Below are positions 7,307 to 16,865 of a stretch of 64,000 bases of DNA, piece after piece. The DNA lies in assembly GCA_900472295.1 (NCBI GenBank), contig UCIA01000007.1:3686-67685 (forward strand), written 5' to 3'. Both the position numbers and the translations under genes were made by a program. Within the stretch, counting starts at the first letter, position 1, and the number at the start of each line of letters is the position of its first letter. The stretch comes from Hyphomicrobiales bacterium. GTDB lineage: Bacteria; Pseudomonadota; Alphaproteobacteria; Rhizobiales; Rhizobiaceae. The notes under the pieces were generated by a model. The model ran no database searches and was not told the origin of the DNA. It saw only the letters and a list, made by a program, of their open reading frames with translations.

Positions 7307-7624
7307 TTACTTCTTCATCGCGCCCATGACCGCACCGATGATGCCGGTCAGGATGGCGCCGCCGCCGGCGCCGCCGACGAGGTTGTCGATGTTCAACGCG
7401 CCACCCAATCCGCCGGTCGCCGTGGCGGCCGCTGCCGGGTCGACCGCACCGCCGCCGAGCAGGCTGCCGAGGATAGCCGCGCCGCCGACGCCGCCAACGG
7501 CGCCACCGAGGATTTTGGTCAACTGGCCCATCGCCGCATTCTTCAGCGCAACGCCGATTGCCTGACCACCGACAACACCCGCTATTACCTGTACAACGAT
7601 CGCAATGAGCGTGTTCGTATCCAT
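7307..7624 (-). CDS. Glycine/alanine-rich membrane protein
   Basis: A 105-residue hydrophobic protein, rich in Gly, Ala, Ile and Val, with about two or three membrane-spanning stretches (near residues 5-30, 38-60 and 85-103) and a basic C-terminus (AMKK). The Gly-rich repeats resemble glycine-zipper membrane proteins. The ATG at 7624 (MDTNTLIAIVVQVIAG) gives a natural N-terminal membrane segment. I recognise the type from rhizobial genomes, but no function is known. Confidence 0.7.
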   Translation of the reverse strand: MDTNTLIAIVVQVIAGVVGGQAIGVALKNAAMGQLTKILGGAVGGVGGAAILGSLLGGGAVDPAAAATATGGLGGALNIDNLVGGAGGGAILTGIIGAVMGAMKK

Positions 7625-7719
7625 GTATCTAGTCCCTCCATAGCTGCCAGCCTCCCGGGCCGACACCATCATGAGACGCCGAATTAGACGAAAGTCAAAT
7701 GCACAGACGCTGAAATAAA

Positions 7720-7743
7720 AGGGGCGGCCCGAAAACCGCCCCT
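7720..7743 (-). terminator. Rho-independent terminator of ilvE
   Basis: GGGGCGG / CCGCCCC with an eight-base loop; on the minus strand it runs into TTTTATTT. It lies about 27 bases beyond the ilvE stop. Confidence 0.8.
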
Positions 7744-7769
7744 GCTTGCCAAAAAAGCTGTGACTTTTG

Positions 7770-8663
7770 TTATTCTGCGGCTATCGCATGCTTAGGTTGC
7801 ACTGCAGCAGAATAGTCATTCATCAAGGTCTTGGCGATCTCGCCGACCTCGAATCGGTAGGGACCGATCTCGGAAACCGGCGTCACTTCGGCTGCCGTGC
7901 CGGTGAGGAAGCACTGTTCGAAGCCTTCGAGTTCCTCAGGCATGATGGCGCGCTCGATCACCTCGAGGCCGCGATCCTTGGCGAGGCCGATGACGGTGCG
8001 GCGGGTGATGCCGTCGAGGAAGCAATCGGGCTTCGGCGTATGAATCTTGCCGTCCTTGACGAAGAAGATATTGGCGCCCGTGGCTTCGGCGACCTGGCCG
8101 CGCCAGTCGAGCATCATGGCGTCGGCATAGCCCTTGGCTTCGGCGGCATGCTTGGACATGGTGCAGATCATGTAGAGGCCGGCAGCCTTCGACTTCGACG
8201 GCGCGGTGCGCGGATCGGGCCGGCGCCATTCCGCCAGGTCGAGACGGATGCCCTTGAGCTTCTGCGCCGGATCGAAATAGCTCGGCCATTGCCAGATGGC
8301 GATGGCGCAGTTGATGCGGCTGTTCTGCGCCGAAACGCCCATCTGTTCGCTGCCGCGCCAGGCGATCGGCCTGACATAGGCGTCCTGGAAGCCTTGCTTC
8401 TTCAAAAGCGTGGTCGAGGCGTCGTTGAGCTCGGCTACCGAATAGGGAATCTTGAAGCCGAGCAGGCGCGCCGATTCATGCAGGCGCTCAGTATGCTCGT
8501 TCAGCTTGAAAATGGCGCCGCCATAGGCGCGCTCGCCCTCGAAGACGGCGCTGGCATAGTGCAGGCCGTGGGTCAGCACGTGGATCTTGGCGTCAGTCCA
8601 TTTGACGAACTCACCGTTCATCCAGATGAAGCCGTCCAGTTGGTCGAAGGGAACGGATGCCAT
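7770..8663 (-). CDS. ilvE: Branched-chain amino acid aminotransferase
   Basis: A class IV PLP-dependent transaminase of 297 residues, typical for IlvE. It catalyses the last step of Val, Leu and Ile synthesis and the first step of their breakdown. Family motifs include HGLHYASAVFEGERAY, WRGSEQMGV, the probable PLP lysine K159 (SKSKAAG), EATGANIFFV and GTAAEVTPVSEI. It is monocistronic, with its own terminator, and divergent from a MarR-type regulator gene. Nothing indicates degeneration. Confidence 0.95.
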   Translation of the reverse strand: MASVPFDQLDGFIWMNGEFVKWTDAKIHVLTHGLHYASAVFEGERAYGGAIFKLNEHTERLHESARLLGFKIPYSVAELNDASTTLLKKQGFQDAYVRPIAWRGSEQMGVSAQNSRINCAIAIWQWPSYFDPAQKLKGIRLDLAEWRRPDPRTAPSKSKAAGLYMICTMSKHAAEAKGYADAMMLDWRGQVAEATGANIFFVKDGKIHTPKPDCFLDGITRRTVIGLAKDRGLEVIERAIMPEELEGFEQCFLTGTAAEVTPVSEIGPYRFEVGEIAKTLMNDYSAAVQPKHAIAAE

Positions 8664-8909
8664 GGAAACCTCCCGCGGGCGGCGACCCGCACATCATTCG
8701 TGTTGTTGCATGTTTCGCGTCAGCCGCCGCAGCAGCCGGTGCCCTGAAGCGTAAGCGGATAATCGAACTCTGGCAAACTCAGGAAGTTCCGGAAAAACCG
8801 CGCTCCCTTGCCTTTTCGTTCGCAATCCGCCCAAAAGCTTGTCAAAAATTACCATTGCGGGGAAATTACGTCAATAGTACTGACATAGTTTCCCGCTGTA
8901 GACGGAGAA

Positions 8910-9446
8910 ATGATGACGGATCGAAGCCCAGCTGCCGGAAAACCGATCAGGACGGCGATCACCGAAGAGGACGGCATCGATTTCGCCATCATCGAACTGT
9001 TCTTCTTTGCCTATCGCGATTTCACCTCCGATCCCGATCAGATCCTGGCCGATTACGGCTTTGGCCGCGCCCATCACCGGGTGCTGCATTTCGTCAACCG
9101 CCGGCCGGGGCTGACGGTCGCCGAACTGCTCGACGTGCTCAAGATCACCAAGCAGAGCCTGGCGCGGGTGCTCAAGCAGCTGATCGACACCGATCATATC
9201 GTGCAATTGCAGGGGCCGCGCGACCGCCGCCAGCGTGAACTCTACCCGACAGCAAAGGGCCGCGCCCTGGCGCTGGCCCTGGCGCGGCCACAGTCACGCC
9301 GCATCCGTGCTGCATTGGAAGATTCCGGAGCCAGCGAGCGCCCCTTGATCGAACGATTCCTGGAAGCCATGGTCAATCCGGAACTAAGGGCGCAGATCGA
9401 CATTGTGCCTGCAAACATGTCAGGGAAAAGCCATGGAGACCATTGA
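8910..9446 (+). CDS. MarR family transcriptional regulator
   Basis: A 178-residue winged-helix protein. The central region LTVAELLDVLKITKQSLARVLK and the wing QGPRDRRQRELYPTAKG match MarR-type regulators. It overlaps the following response regulator start by 14 bases, so MarR, response regulator and kinase form one operon. The MarR-OmpR order resembles PetP-PetR of Rhodobacter, which control the bc1 genes there; here the bc1 operon is 34 kb away, so this is a resemblance only. A second ATG three bases downstream is an equally good start. Confidence 0.88.
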   Translation: MMTDRSPAAGKPIRTAITEEDGIDFAIIELFFFAYRDFTSDPDQILADYGFGRAHHRVLHFVNRRPGLTVAELLDVLKITKQSLARVLKQLIDTDHIVQLQGPRDRRQRELYPTAKGRALALALARPQSRRIRAALEDSGASERPLIERFLEAMVNPELRAQIDIVPANMSGKSHGDH

Positions 9447-10152
9447 GAGGGTGGACCAGCCGACAGCGCCGGACGATGACGCGCCGCATCTGCTTGTGGT
9501 CGACGACGACACCCGCATCCGCAATTTGCTCAAGCAGTATCTGACCGAAAACGGCTTTCGCATCACCGTCGCCGGAAATGCCGGCGAAGCCAGGCGCAAG
9601 CTCGCCGGGCTCGACTTCGATCTGCTCATCCTCGACGTCATGATGCCCGGCGAAACCGGCGTCGACCTCACCAAGGCGCTGCGGGAAGAGAAGAACGTGC
9701 CGATCCTGATGCTGACGGCGCTGTCGGAGACCGACAGCCGCATCACCGGGCTCGAGGCCGGCGCCGACGACTACCTGCCAAAACCGTTCGACCCGCGCGA
9801 GCTGATCCTGCGCATCAACAACATTCTGCGCCGCGGCGGCCCGGCGACGACGCCCAAGGTCGAGCAGCTGGTGTTCGGTCCCTACACCTTCCAGATCGCC
9901 AGGCGCGAGCTGAAGCGGGGCGGCGAGGCGCTGAAGCTGACCGACCGCGAACAGGAGATCCTGGCGATCTTTGCCGCGCGGGCCGGCGAAACCATCCCGC
10001 GACACGAGCTTGTCGGCGACGATTCGGAAGTCGGCGAGCGCACCATCGACGTCCAGATCAACCGGCTGCGCCGCAAGATCGAGCGCGATCCGTCCAATCC
10101 GGTCTGGCTGCAGACCGTGCGCGGTATTGGGTATCGGCTCAGCGTGGAATAG
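9433..10152 (+). CDS. OmpR-family response regulator
   Basis: A receiver domain (residues 19-130) has acidic residues D24-D26, phosphoacceptor D68 (LILDVMMPG) and the conserved lysine in YLPKPFDPREL. A C-terminal winged helix (about 140-239) contains DREQEILAIFAAR and the recognition-helix pattern RTIDVQINRLRRKIE. The ATG at 9433 overlaps the MarR gene, implying coupled translation. Its partner kinase is encoded 60 bases downstream. The PetR likeness is noted at the MarR entry; targets are unknown. Confidence 0.92.
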   Translation: METIERVDQPTAPDDDAPHLLVVDDDTRIRNLLKQYLTENGFRITVAGNAGEARRKLAGLDFDLLILDVMMPGETGVDLTKALREEKNVPILMLTALSETDSRITGLEAGADDYLPKPFDPRELILRINNILRRGGPATTPKVEQLVFGPYTFQIARRELKRGGEALKLTDREQEILAIFAARAGETIPRHELVGDDSEVGERTIDVQINRLRRKIERDPSNPVWLQTVRGIGYRLSVE

Positions 10153-10213
10153 AATGCCGCCGACGGCCGCCCTTTGGCCATAGACGAGTGGCCATCGACG
10201 AGCGGAAGGACAA

Positions 10214-11629
10214 ATGGCGACCACGCAACTGGAACGGCCGGAACAGGGCGGCTTCGGCGCGCGCGTATCACGCGCCCTGAAAGCAATGCCGCGTGCCTGG
10301 AAGCGGTTCTGGCGGCTGGTTGCGCTCTATATGCCGAAGCGGCTCTATGCCCGCTCGCTGATCATCGTCATCGCGCCGATGATCCTTCTGCAGTCGGTCG
10401 TCGCCTTTGACTTCATGGAACGCCACTGGGCAACCGTGACTCAGCGCCTGTCGCAGGCCACGGTGCGCGACATCGCCGCGATCATCGACATGATCGAGAC
10501 CTATCCGCACGATGGCGACTACGCCAACATCATCCGCATCGCCCAGGACCGCATGCAGCTCAAGGTCGACCTGTTGCCGCCCGACCCACTGCCGGCTCCG
10601 GGACCAAAACCCTTCTTCTCGATCCTTGACGATGTCCTTTCCACCGAGATCACGCGCCAGATCAACCGACCGTTCTGGATCGATACGGTCGGCAATTCTA
10701 ATATCGTCGAGGTGCGCGTCCAGCTCGAGGGCAAGGTGCTGCGCGTCTTCGTGCGCCGCAGCCAGGCTTATGCCTCCAACACCCACATCTTCCTGATCTG
10801 GATGGTCGGCACGTCGCTGGTGCTTTTGACGATCGCCATTCCTTTCCTGCGCAACCAGATCCGGCCGATCCTGTCTTTGGCCGAGGCCGCCGAAAGCTTC
10901 GGCAAGGGCCGGCCGATGCCGCGCGATTTCCGCCCGCGAGGCGCAGAGGAGGTTCGCCGCGCCGGCTTTGCCTTCATCCAGATGCGCGAGCGCATCGAAC
11001 GCCAGCTGGAACAGCGCACCGCCATGCTGACCGGCGTCAGCCACGATCTGAGAACCATCCTCACCCGCTTCAAGCTGCAGCTGGCGCTGGCCGGCGGCAA
11101 GCCCGAGACCAAGGCAGCCCTCAACCAGGACATCGACGACATGCAGTCGATGCTGGAAGGCTATATCGCCTTTGCCCGCGGCGAGGCATCGGAAGATGCC
11201 GGCCATTTCGATCTCGAGGCCTATTTCCAGAAGCTCGGCGAGGAAGCGTCGCTGCACCAGCGCAAGCTGTCGACCGTGCTCGCCGGCGATCCGGATGTGC
11301 ATGTGCGGCCCCACGCTTTCGCCCGGCTGTTGTCCAACGTCGCCGGCAACGCCTTCCGCTACGCCAAGACCGTGGAGATCAACGCCAACCATGGCCGCGG
11401 CTCGCTTGTCGTCACCATCGATGATGACGGTCCAGGCATTCCGCTGGAAAAGCGCGAGGAGGTGTTCAAGCCTTTCGTGCGGCTGGATGAGGCGCGCAAC
11501 CTCGACGCCAGCGGCACCGGGCTTGGCCTCTCCATCGCCCGCGACATTGCCCGCAGCCATGGCGGCGACATCATGCTGGACGACAGCCCGCTCGGCGGCC
11601 TGCGAGCGGTGATCAAGGTGCCCGCCTGA
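10214..11629 (+). CDS. EnvZ-like sensor histidine kinase
   Basis: An inner-membrane kinase of 471 residues. A membrane helix lies near 45-66, a periplasmic domain of about 120 residues follows, and a second helix lies near 191-212. Then come HAMP (about 212-265), the H-box with His277 (VSHDLRT) and an ATP-binding domain with N, G1 (DDDGPGIP) and G2 (GTGLGLSIA) boxes. The residue after SHDLRT is Ile282 where most kinases have Pro, which may alter phosphatase behaviour. A GGAAGGA ribosome binding site precedes the ATG. It pairs with the upstream OmpR-type regulator. Confidence 0.93.
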   Translation: MATTQLERPEQGGFGARVSRALKAMPRAWKRFWRLVALYMPKRLYARSLIIVIAPMILLQSVVAFDFMERHWATVTQRLSQATVRDIAAIIDMIETYPHDGDYANIIRIAQDRMQLKVDLLPPDPLPAPGPKPFFSILDDVLSTEITRQINRPFWIDTVGNSNIVEVRVQLEGKVLRVFVRRSQAYASNTHIFLIWMVGTSLVLLTIAIPFLRNQIRPILSLAEAAESFGKGRPMPRDFRPRGAEEVRRAGFAFIQMRERIERQLEQRTAMLTGVSHDLRTILTRFKLQLALAGGKPETKAALNQDIDDMQSMLEGYIAFARGEASEDAGHFDLEAYFQKLGEEASLHQRKLSTVLAGDPDVHVRPHAFARLLSNVAGNAFRYAKTVEINANHGRGSLVVTIDDDGPGIPLEKREEVFKPFVRLDEARNLDASGTGLGLSIARDIARSHGGDIMLDDSPLGGLRAVIKVPA

Positions 11630-11857
11630 TCAAAGCATGATCCTGGAAGGCGTGCTCAGCCAAAACCACCTTCATCCGCCCGTCATGAAACCATGGTCAA
11701 GAGCGCGCATGAAGCGCGCGACCTCAGCTGATTCGGCCCAGCCGCCTCACTTCGACCTCGTGCCCGCCAGGGTGCGCTGGAGCGAAGCGAGGGCTGCCGC
11801 CTGGGCGCCGTTCCGCCATCGCATCAAGGCAACCGACGATCCGAGCAAAGGGCCGCC

Positions 11858-12880
11858 ATGCGTATCCTGATGGTCACCGACGCCTGGCGCCCACAAGTCA
11901 ACGGCGTCGTCCACACGCTGGAGCGGCTGACCGAAACGCTGAAATCCTTCGACGTCGAGGTCGACTTCCTGACCCCGAACATCTTTCGCACCCTGCCCTT
12001 GCCAACCTACCCCGATATAAGGCTGGCGCTGACGACGCCCGGCAACGTCGCGCGGCTGATCGATCAGCGCAAGGCCGACCACATCCACATCGTCACCGAA
12101 GGGCCGCTCGGCATCATGGCGCGGCGCTACTGCCGCAACGCCGGCCGACCCTTCACCACCAGCTATCACACGCGCTTTCCCGAATATCTCAGCGCCCGCC
12201 TGCCGGTGCCGGAGAGCTGGGCTTATCGCTGGCTGCGCGATTTCCACAATTCGGGGCAAGGCACGCTGGTCGCCACCCAGTCATTGGCCGACGATCTCGC
12301 TTCGCGCGGCTTCAACAAGCTCAGGCCATGGACGCGCGGCGTCGACACCGAGCATTTCCGCCCGGACAAGAAGAAGGACCTCGGCTTTCCCGGCCCTGTG
12401 TTCCTCTGCGTCGGTCGCGTCGCCATCGAAAAGAACCTGGGCGCTTTCCTCGATCTCGACCTGCCCGGCAGCAAGGTCATCGTCGGCGAGGGTCCGGAGC
12501 TGGCAAAACTCAAGGCGAAATACCCGCAGGCGCATTTCATGGGTCACCGACCAAACGACGAACTGGCCGAGATCTACGCTTCTGCCGACGTCTTCGTGTT
12601 CCCCAGCCGCACCGACACGTTCGGCAACGTCATCATCGAGGCGCTGGCCAGCGGCACGCCGGTCGCCGCCTATCCCGTGACCGGGCCGATCGATATCGTC
12701 GGCGACGGCATTGGCGGCGCGGTGTCGACCGACCTGCGCGAAGCAGCCCTCGCCGCCCTCAACGTCGACCGCGCCGAGGCGCGTGAACGCGCCATGCGCT
12801 ACAGCTGGAAAGCCTGCGCCGAAATGTTCATGGACACGGTCGAAGAGGCGCTCGGCACGACACGCAAGCTGGCCGCCTAA
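11858..12880 (+). CDS. GT4-family glycosyltransferase
   Basis: A 340-residue GT-B glycosyltransferase. The N-terminal nucleotide-independent domain has the [16 protein letters not shown] pattern, and the C-terminal donor domain has [12 protein letters not shown] and the EX7E-type motif [16 protein letters not shown]. This signature resembles SqdX, MgtA and rhizobial glucuronosyl-diacylglycerol synthase Agt, which make phosphorus-free membrane glycolipids. Which lipid or sugar is used cannot be read from the sequence. It overlaps csaA tail to tail by four bases. Confidence 0.88.
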   Translation: MRILMVTDAWRPQVNGVVHTLERLTETLKSFDVEVDFLTPNIFRTLPLPTYPDIRLALTTPGNVARLIDQRKADHIHIVTEGPLGIMARRYCRNAGRPFTTSYHTRFPEYLSARLPVPESWAYRWLRDFHNSGQGTLVATQSLADDLASRGFNKLRPWTRGVDTEHFRPDKKKDLGFPGPVFLCVGRVAIEKNLGAFLDLDLPGSKVIVGEGPELAKLKAKYPQAHFMGHRPNDELAEIYASADVFVFPSRTDTFGNVIIEALASGTPVAAYPVTGPIDIVGDGIGGAVSTDLREAALAALNVDRAEARERAMRYSWKACAEMFMDTVEEALGTTRKLAA

Positions 12881-13236
12881 AACAACCTGCCGCCGTCAGG
12901 CACCTTGCGCTCGATCGCGCCGAGCACGACCGCGCCCTCCTCGTCGGGAAATCCCAACGTCAGCACTTCCGACATGAACGGACCGATCTGGCGCTGCGGG
13001 AAATTCACCACCGCAAACACCTGCCGTCCCACAAGCGTTTCCGGCGCATAGTACTTCGTGATCTGCGCCGACGATTTCTTCACCCCGATCTCGGGGCCGA
13101 AATCGATCTTCAGCTTGAATGCCGGCTTGCGCGCCTCGGGGAACGGCTCGGCCTCGACGATGGTGCCGGCACGGATGTCGACACGATCGAAATCGGCAAA
13201 GCTGATCTCAGGTTTGCGCGCGTTGCTCGAACTCAT
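12877..13236 (-). CDS. csaA: tRNA-binding-domain protein CsaA
   Basis: A 119-residue stand-alone OB-fold tRNA-binding domain. The sequence follows Bacillus CsaA closely: [42 protein letters not shown] and a terminal VPDGGRL. The family binds tRNA and was also described as a secretion-related chaperone. It lies 18 bases downstream of the YbjN-family gene, so the two are probably co-transcribed. Confidence 0.9.
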   Translation of the reverse strand: MSSSNARKPEISFADFDRVDIRAGTIVEAEPFPEARKPAFKLKIDFGPEIGVKKSSAQITKYYAPETLVGRQVFAVVNFPQRQIGPFMSEVLTLGFPDEEGAVVLGAIERKVPDGGRLF

Positions 13237-13254
13237 CTTCTTCCTATGGGACGA

Positions 13255-13755
13255 TCAGGCATTGCCATAGGTCTCGAACAGGACGCCGGCCAGCGCATCC
13301 TTGGCCGAGGTTCCCGACCAGACGACGAACTGGAAGGCCTGGAAATAGCATTCGCAGGCTTCCAGCGCCGATGACAGCAGCACCTCGACCTGCTGGCTCG
13401 ACGGCTCGACGCCGCCGGCGAGCAGCAGCGACTGGCGAAACATGATCGCGCCCTCCTGCTCCCAGAGATCGAAATGGCCAAACAGCATCTGCTCGTTGAT
13501 CAGCGACAGAAGCCGCATCACTTCCAAAGCACGCGCTTCAGGCACCTTGATGTCGAAAGCGCAGGCCAGATGCAGCGCCTCGAAATCCTCCATCCATGAG
13601 AAGGAGACGTGATAGTCGGTCCAGCTGCCGGCAACCGAGATCGAGATTTCATCATCGCCGGCCCGCTCGAAGGCCCAGTCATTGTTGTGAGCTACCTGCT
13701 CGATGACATCCACCGGATGGATTTCGCGGGAGAATTCGAGTTCGAGAAGTTCCAT
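13255..13755 (-). CDS. YbjN domain-containing protein
   Basis: A 166-residue acidic soluble protein with the YbjN fold pattern (DDEISISVAGSWTDYHVSFSW; RLLSLINEQMLFGHFDLW). YbjN proteins resemble type III secretion chaperones in fold and affect stress tolerance in E. coli; the exact function is unknown. The ATG at 13755 starts the conserved region (MELLELEFSREI); the upstream open frame is less likely. It lies upstream of csaA in the same orientation. Confidence 0.87.
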   Translation of the reverse strand: MELLELEFSREIHPVDVIEQVAHNNDWAFERAGDDEISISVAGSWTDYHVSFSWMEDFEALHLACAFDIKVPEARALEVMRLLSLINEQMLFGHFDLWEQEGAIMFRQSLLLAGGVEPSSQQVEVLLSSALEACECYFQAFQFVVWSGTSAKDALAGVLFETYGNA

Positions 13756-14092
13756 GGAATGCTTCCTGTGTTCAGGGGAGCGCCACACGCTCCGCGGGGC
13801 ACACACGACGAACAATCTTGTCTAGAACTCGGACGGCCAGGACTTTCTTCGCGCTAAAGACTACTTCACGACGCAAAGACCCCAGACCGGACCCCACCGC
13901 CCGGCCGCATGACCCTGCTCCGAATCATGCAACAAATTCAGTCTATTGATCGGGAGTCGCGTGAACAGCCCAATTTTTCGCACTGCGTCATTCGCATGTG
14001 GAAAGGCGCTGTCACAAAGATTCATGCATTGCCGGTAAACGATTCACGGCAAAGCACTTTTTGGGATTGTGCTTTGTGGAAAAGTTTAAGGA
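13756..14092. other. Intergenic region upstream of the YbjN gene
   Basis: A 337-base gap between the UbiK-like and YbjN genes, both on the minus strand. It is AT-richer than its surroundings and contains an interrupted inverted repeat TTGCCG...CGGCAA near 14030-14053. A T/A tract near 14090 follows the UbiK-like stop. It probably holds the promoter for the YbjN-csaA unit. No convincing gene is seen. Confidence 0.4.
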
Positions 14093-14395
14093 TTATTTTT
14101 TTGCTTTGGGCTTTGCCGCGGCAGCCGGTGCGGCCTGTCCGGTCAATTCGGCCAGCATGACCTCGAGCGCATCGATGCGGGCGGCCAGTCTGGTGTTCTC
14201 TTCGCGGGCCTTGGCGGCCATCTCGCGTGCTGCCTCGAACTCCTCGCGCTGCACCACGTCCATGGTGTTGAGGATGCGCTCGGCCTGCCCCTTGAAGGCC
14301 GTCTCCACCTCGCGGCGCACACCTTGCGCGGCGCCCGCGGCATCGGTCATCAGCTTGGCGAATTCATCGAGAATGCGGTTCGGTCCAGTCGACAT
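14093..14395 (-). CDS. UbiK-like accessory factor (BMFP family)
   Basis: A 100-residue protein with an amphipathic N-terminal helix (NRILDEFAKLMTDAAGAAQG), a central region ending FKGQAERILNTMDVVQREEF, and a coiled coil (LAARIDALEVMLAEL). This is the BMFP/YqiC pattern; UbiK in E. coli assists aerobic ubiquinone synthesis by binding lipids and UbiJ. A Lys/Ala-rich tail follows. The ATG at 14395 is favoured by homology. It is divergent from lgt, a common rhizobial arrangement. Confidence 0.85.
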   Translation of the reverse strand: MSTGPNRILDEFAKLMTDAAGAAQGVRREVETAFKGQAERILNTMDVVQREEFEAAREMAAKAREENTRLAARIDALEVMLAELTGQAAPAAAAKPKAKK

Positions 14396-14571
14396 GGCAA
14401 ATCCTCGCTTGCTCGAACTGACGTAGTGGCGCCGAGCGCGGAATGCAAGAACGTTGCGATGGCTGCGGCATCGCACCTCGCCAGCCGGCCTGTACGTGGT
14501 GGCGCCACGTCGACTATTGTAGTGCTTTCAAGCCGGCTCGCGTCAAGCCGCTCTCATTCAGGATTCAATCA

Positions 14572-14814
14572 ATGGCAACGCCCCCGCGCCGACCGACCAA
14601 TCCGATGGAAGCCGCCGAGGCTGCCTTCAAGCCGATCAAGAAACCGGCGGCAGCCCCCATTCGCGAACCTTCAGCCGCACCAAACGTCAGGGAACTCGTT
14701 TCGATCCGGATCGATCGCGCCGTGCTCGACCATTTCCAGGAAGATGGCGCCGGCTGGCAGGACAGGATCAACGACGCGCTCAGGCAATTGGTCGCCGGCA
14801 AGCCGCAGGGTTGA
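14572..14814 (+). CDS. Small protein resembling BrnA/DUF4415 C-terminus
   Basis: An 80-residue protein with a Pro/Ala-rich N-terminal half. Its C-terminal half (RELVSIRIDRAVLDHFQEDG, then WQDRINDALRQLV) has the ribbon-helix-helix-like pattern of BrnA/DUF4415 antitoxins. No BrnT toxin gene is adjacent, so it is probably a solitary DNA-binding protein and not half of a toxin-antitoxin pair. The ATG at 14572 gives the natural N-terminus; no strong ribosome binding site is seen. Confidence 0.7.
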   Translation: MATPPRRPTNPMEAAEAAFKPIKKPAAAPIREPSAAPNVRELVSIRIDRAVLDHFQEDGAGWQDRINDALRQLVAGKPQG

Positions 14815-14917
14815 GCCCGCCATCTGCGACTTCAAGGCAACCACCACCTTGCCTTGACCCCGCCAAAACCCTGCCGCATGGTCCGCGCCCAAACGCGAGC
14901 CCTTCCGGGAGACCCTG

Positions 14918-15802
14918 TTGAACGACTATTTGCTGCTGCCGATGGCGTCGCTGCCCTTCCCCAACATCGACCCGATCCTGGTTCAGATCGGACCGCTGGC
15001 CGTGCACTGGTACGGCATCGGCTACATTGTCGGCATCCTGTTCGCCTGGTGGTATGCCAAGCGGCTTATAACCAACCCAAAGCTGTGGCCTGACGGCGTC
15101 TTGCCGATGAAGCCCATAGACCTCGACGATTTCATCGTCTGGGCTGCCGTCGGCGTCGTGCTTGGCGGGCGAACCGGCTTTGTGCTGTTCTACGACCTCA
15201 AGCGCTATATCGACCATCCGCTCGACATTCTCGCCATCTGGCAGGGCGGCATGTCGTTCCATGGCGGCCTGCTTGGCGTCATCATCGCCATGACGCTGTT
15301 TTCCATCAAGCGCGGCATCCGCACCTGGACGCTGTTCGACGTCGTGGCGGCCGGCGTGCCGGTCGGCCTCGGCCTCGTCCGCGTTGCAAATTTCGTCAAT
15401 GCCGAATTATGGGGCCGCGTCACCGATGTGTCCTGGGGCGTCGTCTTCTGCAACGAGCGTCTGCTGCAGTCGGCGCAGGGTTGCGTCGCCGGCCTGGAAC
15501 CCCGCCATCCGAGCCAGCTCTACGAAGCCTTGCTCGAGGGCGTGGTGCTGTTCCTGGTCCTGCGCTTCCTCACCCATTCGCGGATGAAGCTGAAGACGCC
15601 GCGCTTTGTCGGCGGCGCCTTCATCTGTGGCTACGGCCTGTCGCGCATCTTCGTCGAGTTCTTCCGCGAGCCCGACCAGCAGCTCGGCTACCTCCTGGGT
15701 GGCTGGCTCACCATGGGCATGGTTCTGTCGCTGCCGATGGTGCTGGCCGGCATCTGGGCGATGGCCACCGCCAAACCGGCGGCGCAAACACAGCCGGCAT
15801 GA
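14918..15802 (+). CDS. lgt: Prolipoprotein diacylglyceryl transferase
   Basis: A seven-helix inner-membrane enzyme that moves diacylglycerol from phosphatidylglycerol to the lipobox cysteine of prolipoproteins, the first step in lipoprotein maturation. Signature segments are present: [46 protein letters not shown] and [16 protein letters not shown] start with GGGAG seven to eight bases upstream is used; an ATG at 14942 is the alternative. It overlaps the next gene by four bases (ATGA). Confidence 0.95.
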   Translation: MNDYLLLPMASLPFPNIDPILVQIGPLAVHWYGIGYIVGILFAWWYAKRLITNPKLWPDGVLPMKPIDLDDFIVWAAVGVVLGGRTGFVLFYDLKRYIDHPLDILAIWQGGMSFHGGLLGVIIAMTLFSIKRGIRTWTLFDVVAAGVPVGLGLVRVANFVNAELWGRVTDVSWGVVFCNERLLQSAQGCVAGLEPRHPSQLYEALLEGVVLFLVLRFLTHSRMKLKTPRFVGGAFICGYGLSRIFVEFFREPDQQLGYLLGGWLTMGMVLSLPMVLAGIWAMATAKPAAQTQPA

Positions 15803-16863
15803 CACGGCTGAAGACCCGCATCGTCGATCTGATCGGTGCGCTGGGCCCCCTTCCCGTCAACGAGTACATGGCGCTCTGCCTGTTCGATCCAAGCGACGGC
15901 TACTACACGACGCGCGAGCCATTCGGCGCCGAGGGCGACTTCGTCACCGCGCCGGAGGTCAGCCAGATGTTCGGCGAACTCATCGCGGTCTGGCTCTATC
16001 AGGCATGGTTGGCGATCGGCCGGCCGCTGCCGGTCACCGTCGCTGAAATCGGCCCGGGACGCGGCACGCTGATGAAGGACATGCTGCGCACCTTGTCGCG
16101 GATCGATCCGGCACTCGCCACTGGTGCGTCCTTCGCTCTGATCGAGACCAGCCCGCGATTGACCGAAATCCAGAAACAAACGCTCGCCGGCAGTTCGGTT
16201 GAGCTCGGCTGGCACGAAACCATCGCCACGCTACCGCAGGCGCCGTTGCTGATCGTCGGCAACGAGTTGTTCGACGCCGTGCCGATCCGCCAGTTCATCC
16301 GCGCCGGCACCGGCTGGCGCGAACGGATGATCGGCCTCGATGACGCAGATGAACTGCGCTTTTTCGCCGGCGCCGGTTCGGTCGAGACAAGTGTGCTGCC
16401 GGACAATGCCGCCGAGGCGCCGCAAGGCGCCGTTGTCGAGGTGGCGCCGGCCCGCGCCGCACTGATGGCGGCCATTGCCGAGCGGATAGCGAGCCATGGC
16501 GGCGCCGGGCTGTTCCCTGACTATGGCCATCTCCAGCCCGGCTTCGGCGACACGTTGCAGGCTGTGCGCAAGCACGCTCACGAGGATGTGCTGGCTAATC
16601 CCGGGCAAGCCGATCTCACCGCCCATGTCGACTTCGCGGCACTGGCCGCCGTCGTGCGGGCGCATGGCCTCGATGTGGAATTGTCGACGCAGGGCGACTT
16701 TCTGCTTGGCATGGGATTGCTTGAGCGGGCCGGCCTGCTGGGCAGCCAGGCAAGCGAGGACGCGCGACAAACCATTGCCGGCGCCGTCGAGCGCCTCGCC
16801 GGACCCGATGCCATGGGCACGCTGTTCAAGGTCCTGAAAATCCTGCCACGCCAGCCGGGCTGA
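15799..16863 (+). CDS. MidA/NDUFAF7-like SAM-dependent methyltransferase
   Basis: A 354-residue DUF185-family protein with the SAM-binding region [14 protein letters not shown] and the family segments [25 protein letters not shown] and [13 protein letters not shown]. The mitochondrial relative NDUFAF7 methylates an arginine of the complex I subunit NDUFS2. A similar role in rhizobia is plausible but unproven. Translation is coupled to lgt. In many Rhizobiales pgeF follows directly; here an opposite-strand gene intervenes. Confidence 0.92.
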   Translation: MTRLKTRIVDLIGALGPLPVNEYMALCLFDPSDGYYTTREPFGAEGDFVTAPEVSQMFGELIAVWLYQAWLAIGRPLPVTVAEIGPGRGTLMKDMLRTLSRIDPALATGASFALIETSPRLTEIQKQTLAGSSVELGWHETIATLPQAPLLIVGNELFDAVPIRQFIRAGTGWRERMIGLDDADELRFFAGAGSVETSVLPDNAAEAPQGAVVEVAPARAALMAAIAERIASHGGAGLFPDYGHLQPGFGDTLQAVRKHAHEDVLANPGQADLTAHVDFAALAAVVRAHGLDVELSTQGDFLLGMGLLERAGLLGSQASEDARQTIAGAVERLAGPDAMGTLFKVLKILPRQPG

Positions 16864-16865
16864 CG

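Noticed and set aside
11681..11701. Possible Pho box upstream of the GT4 glycosyltransferase (CCGTCATGAAACCATGGTCA)
   Set aside because: Only the first half-site resembles CTGTCAT. The second half is poorly matched and wrongly spaced, so phosphate control of the glycolipid enzyme cannot be claimed.
13909..14160. Plus-strand frame in the gap before the UbiK-like gene
   Set aside because: It runs into the UbiK-like gene antisense, has no ribosome binding site and shows no family resemblance.
14572..14814. Possible BrnT-BrnA toxin-antitoxin pair
   Set aside because: Only the antitoxin-like DNA-binding half is present. No BrnT-like gene lies on either side.
15409..16863. Longer start for the MidA-like gene running through lgt
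   Set aside because: The extension is a Arg/Pro/His-rich shadow of lgt; the ATG overlapping the lgt stop is the natural start.
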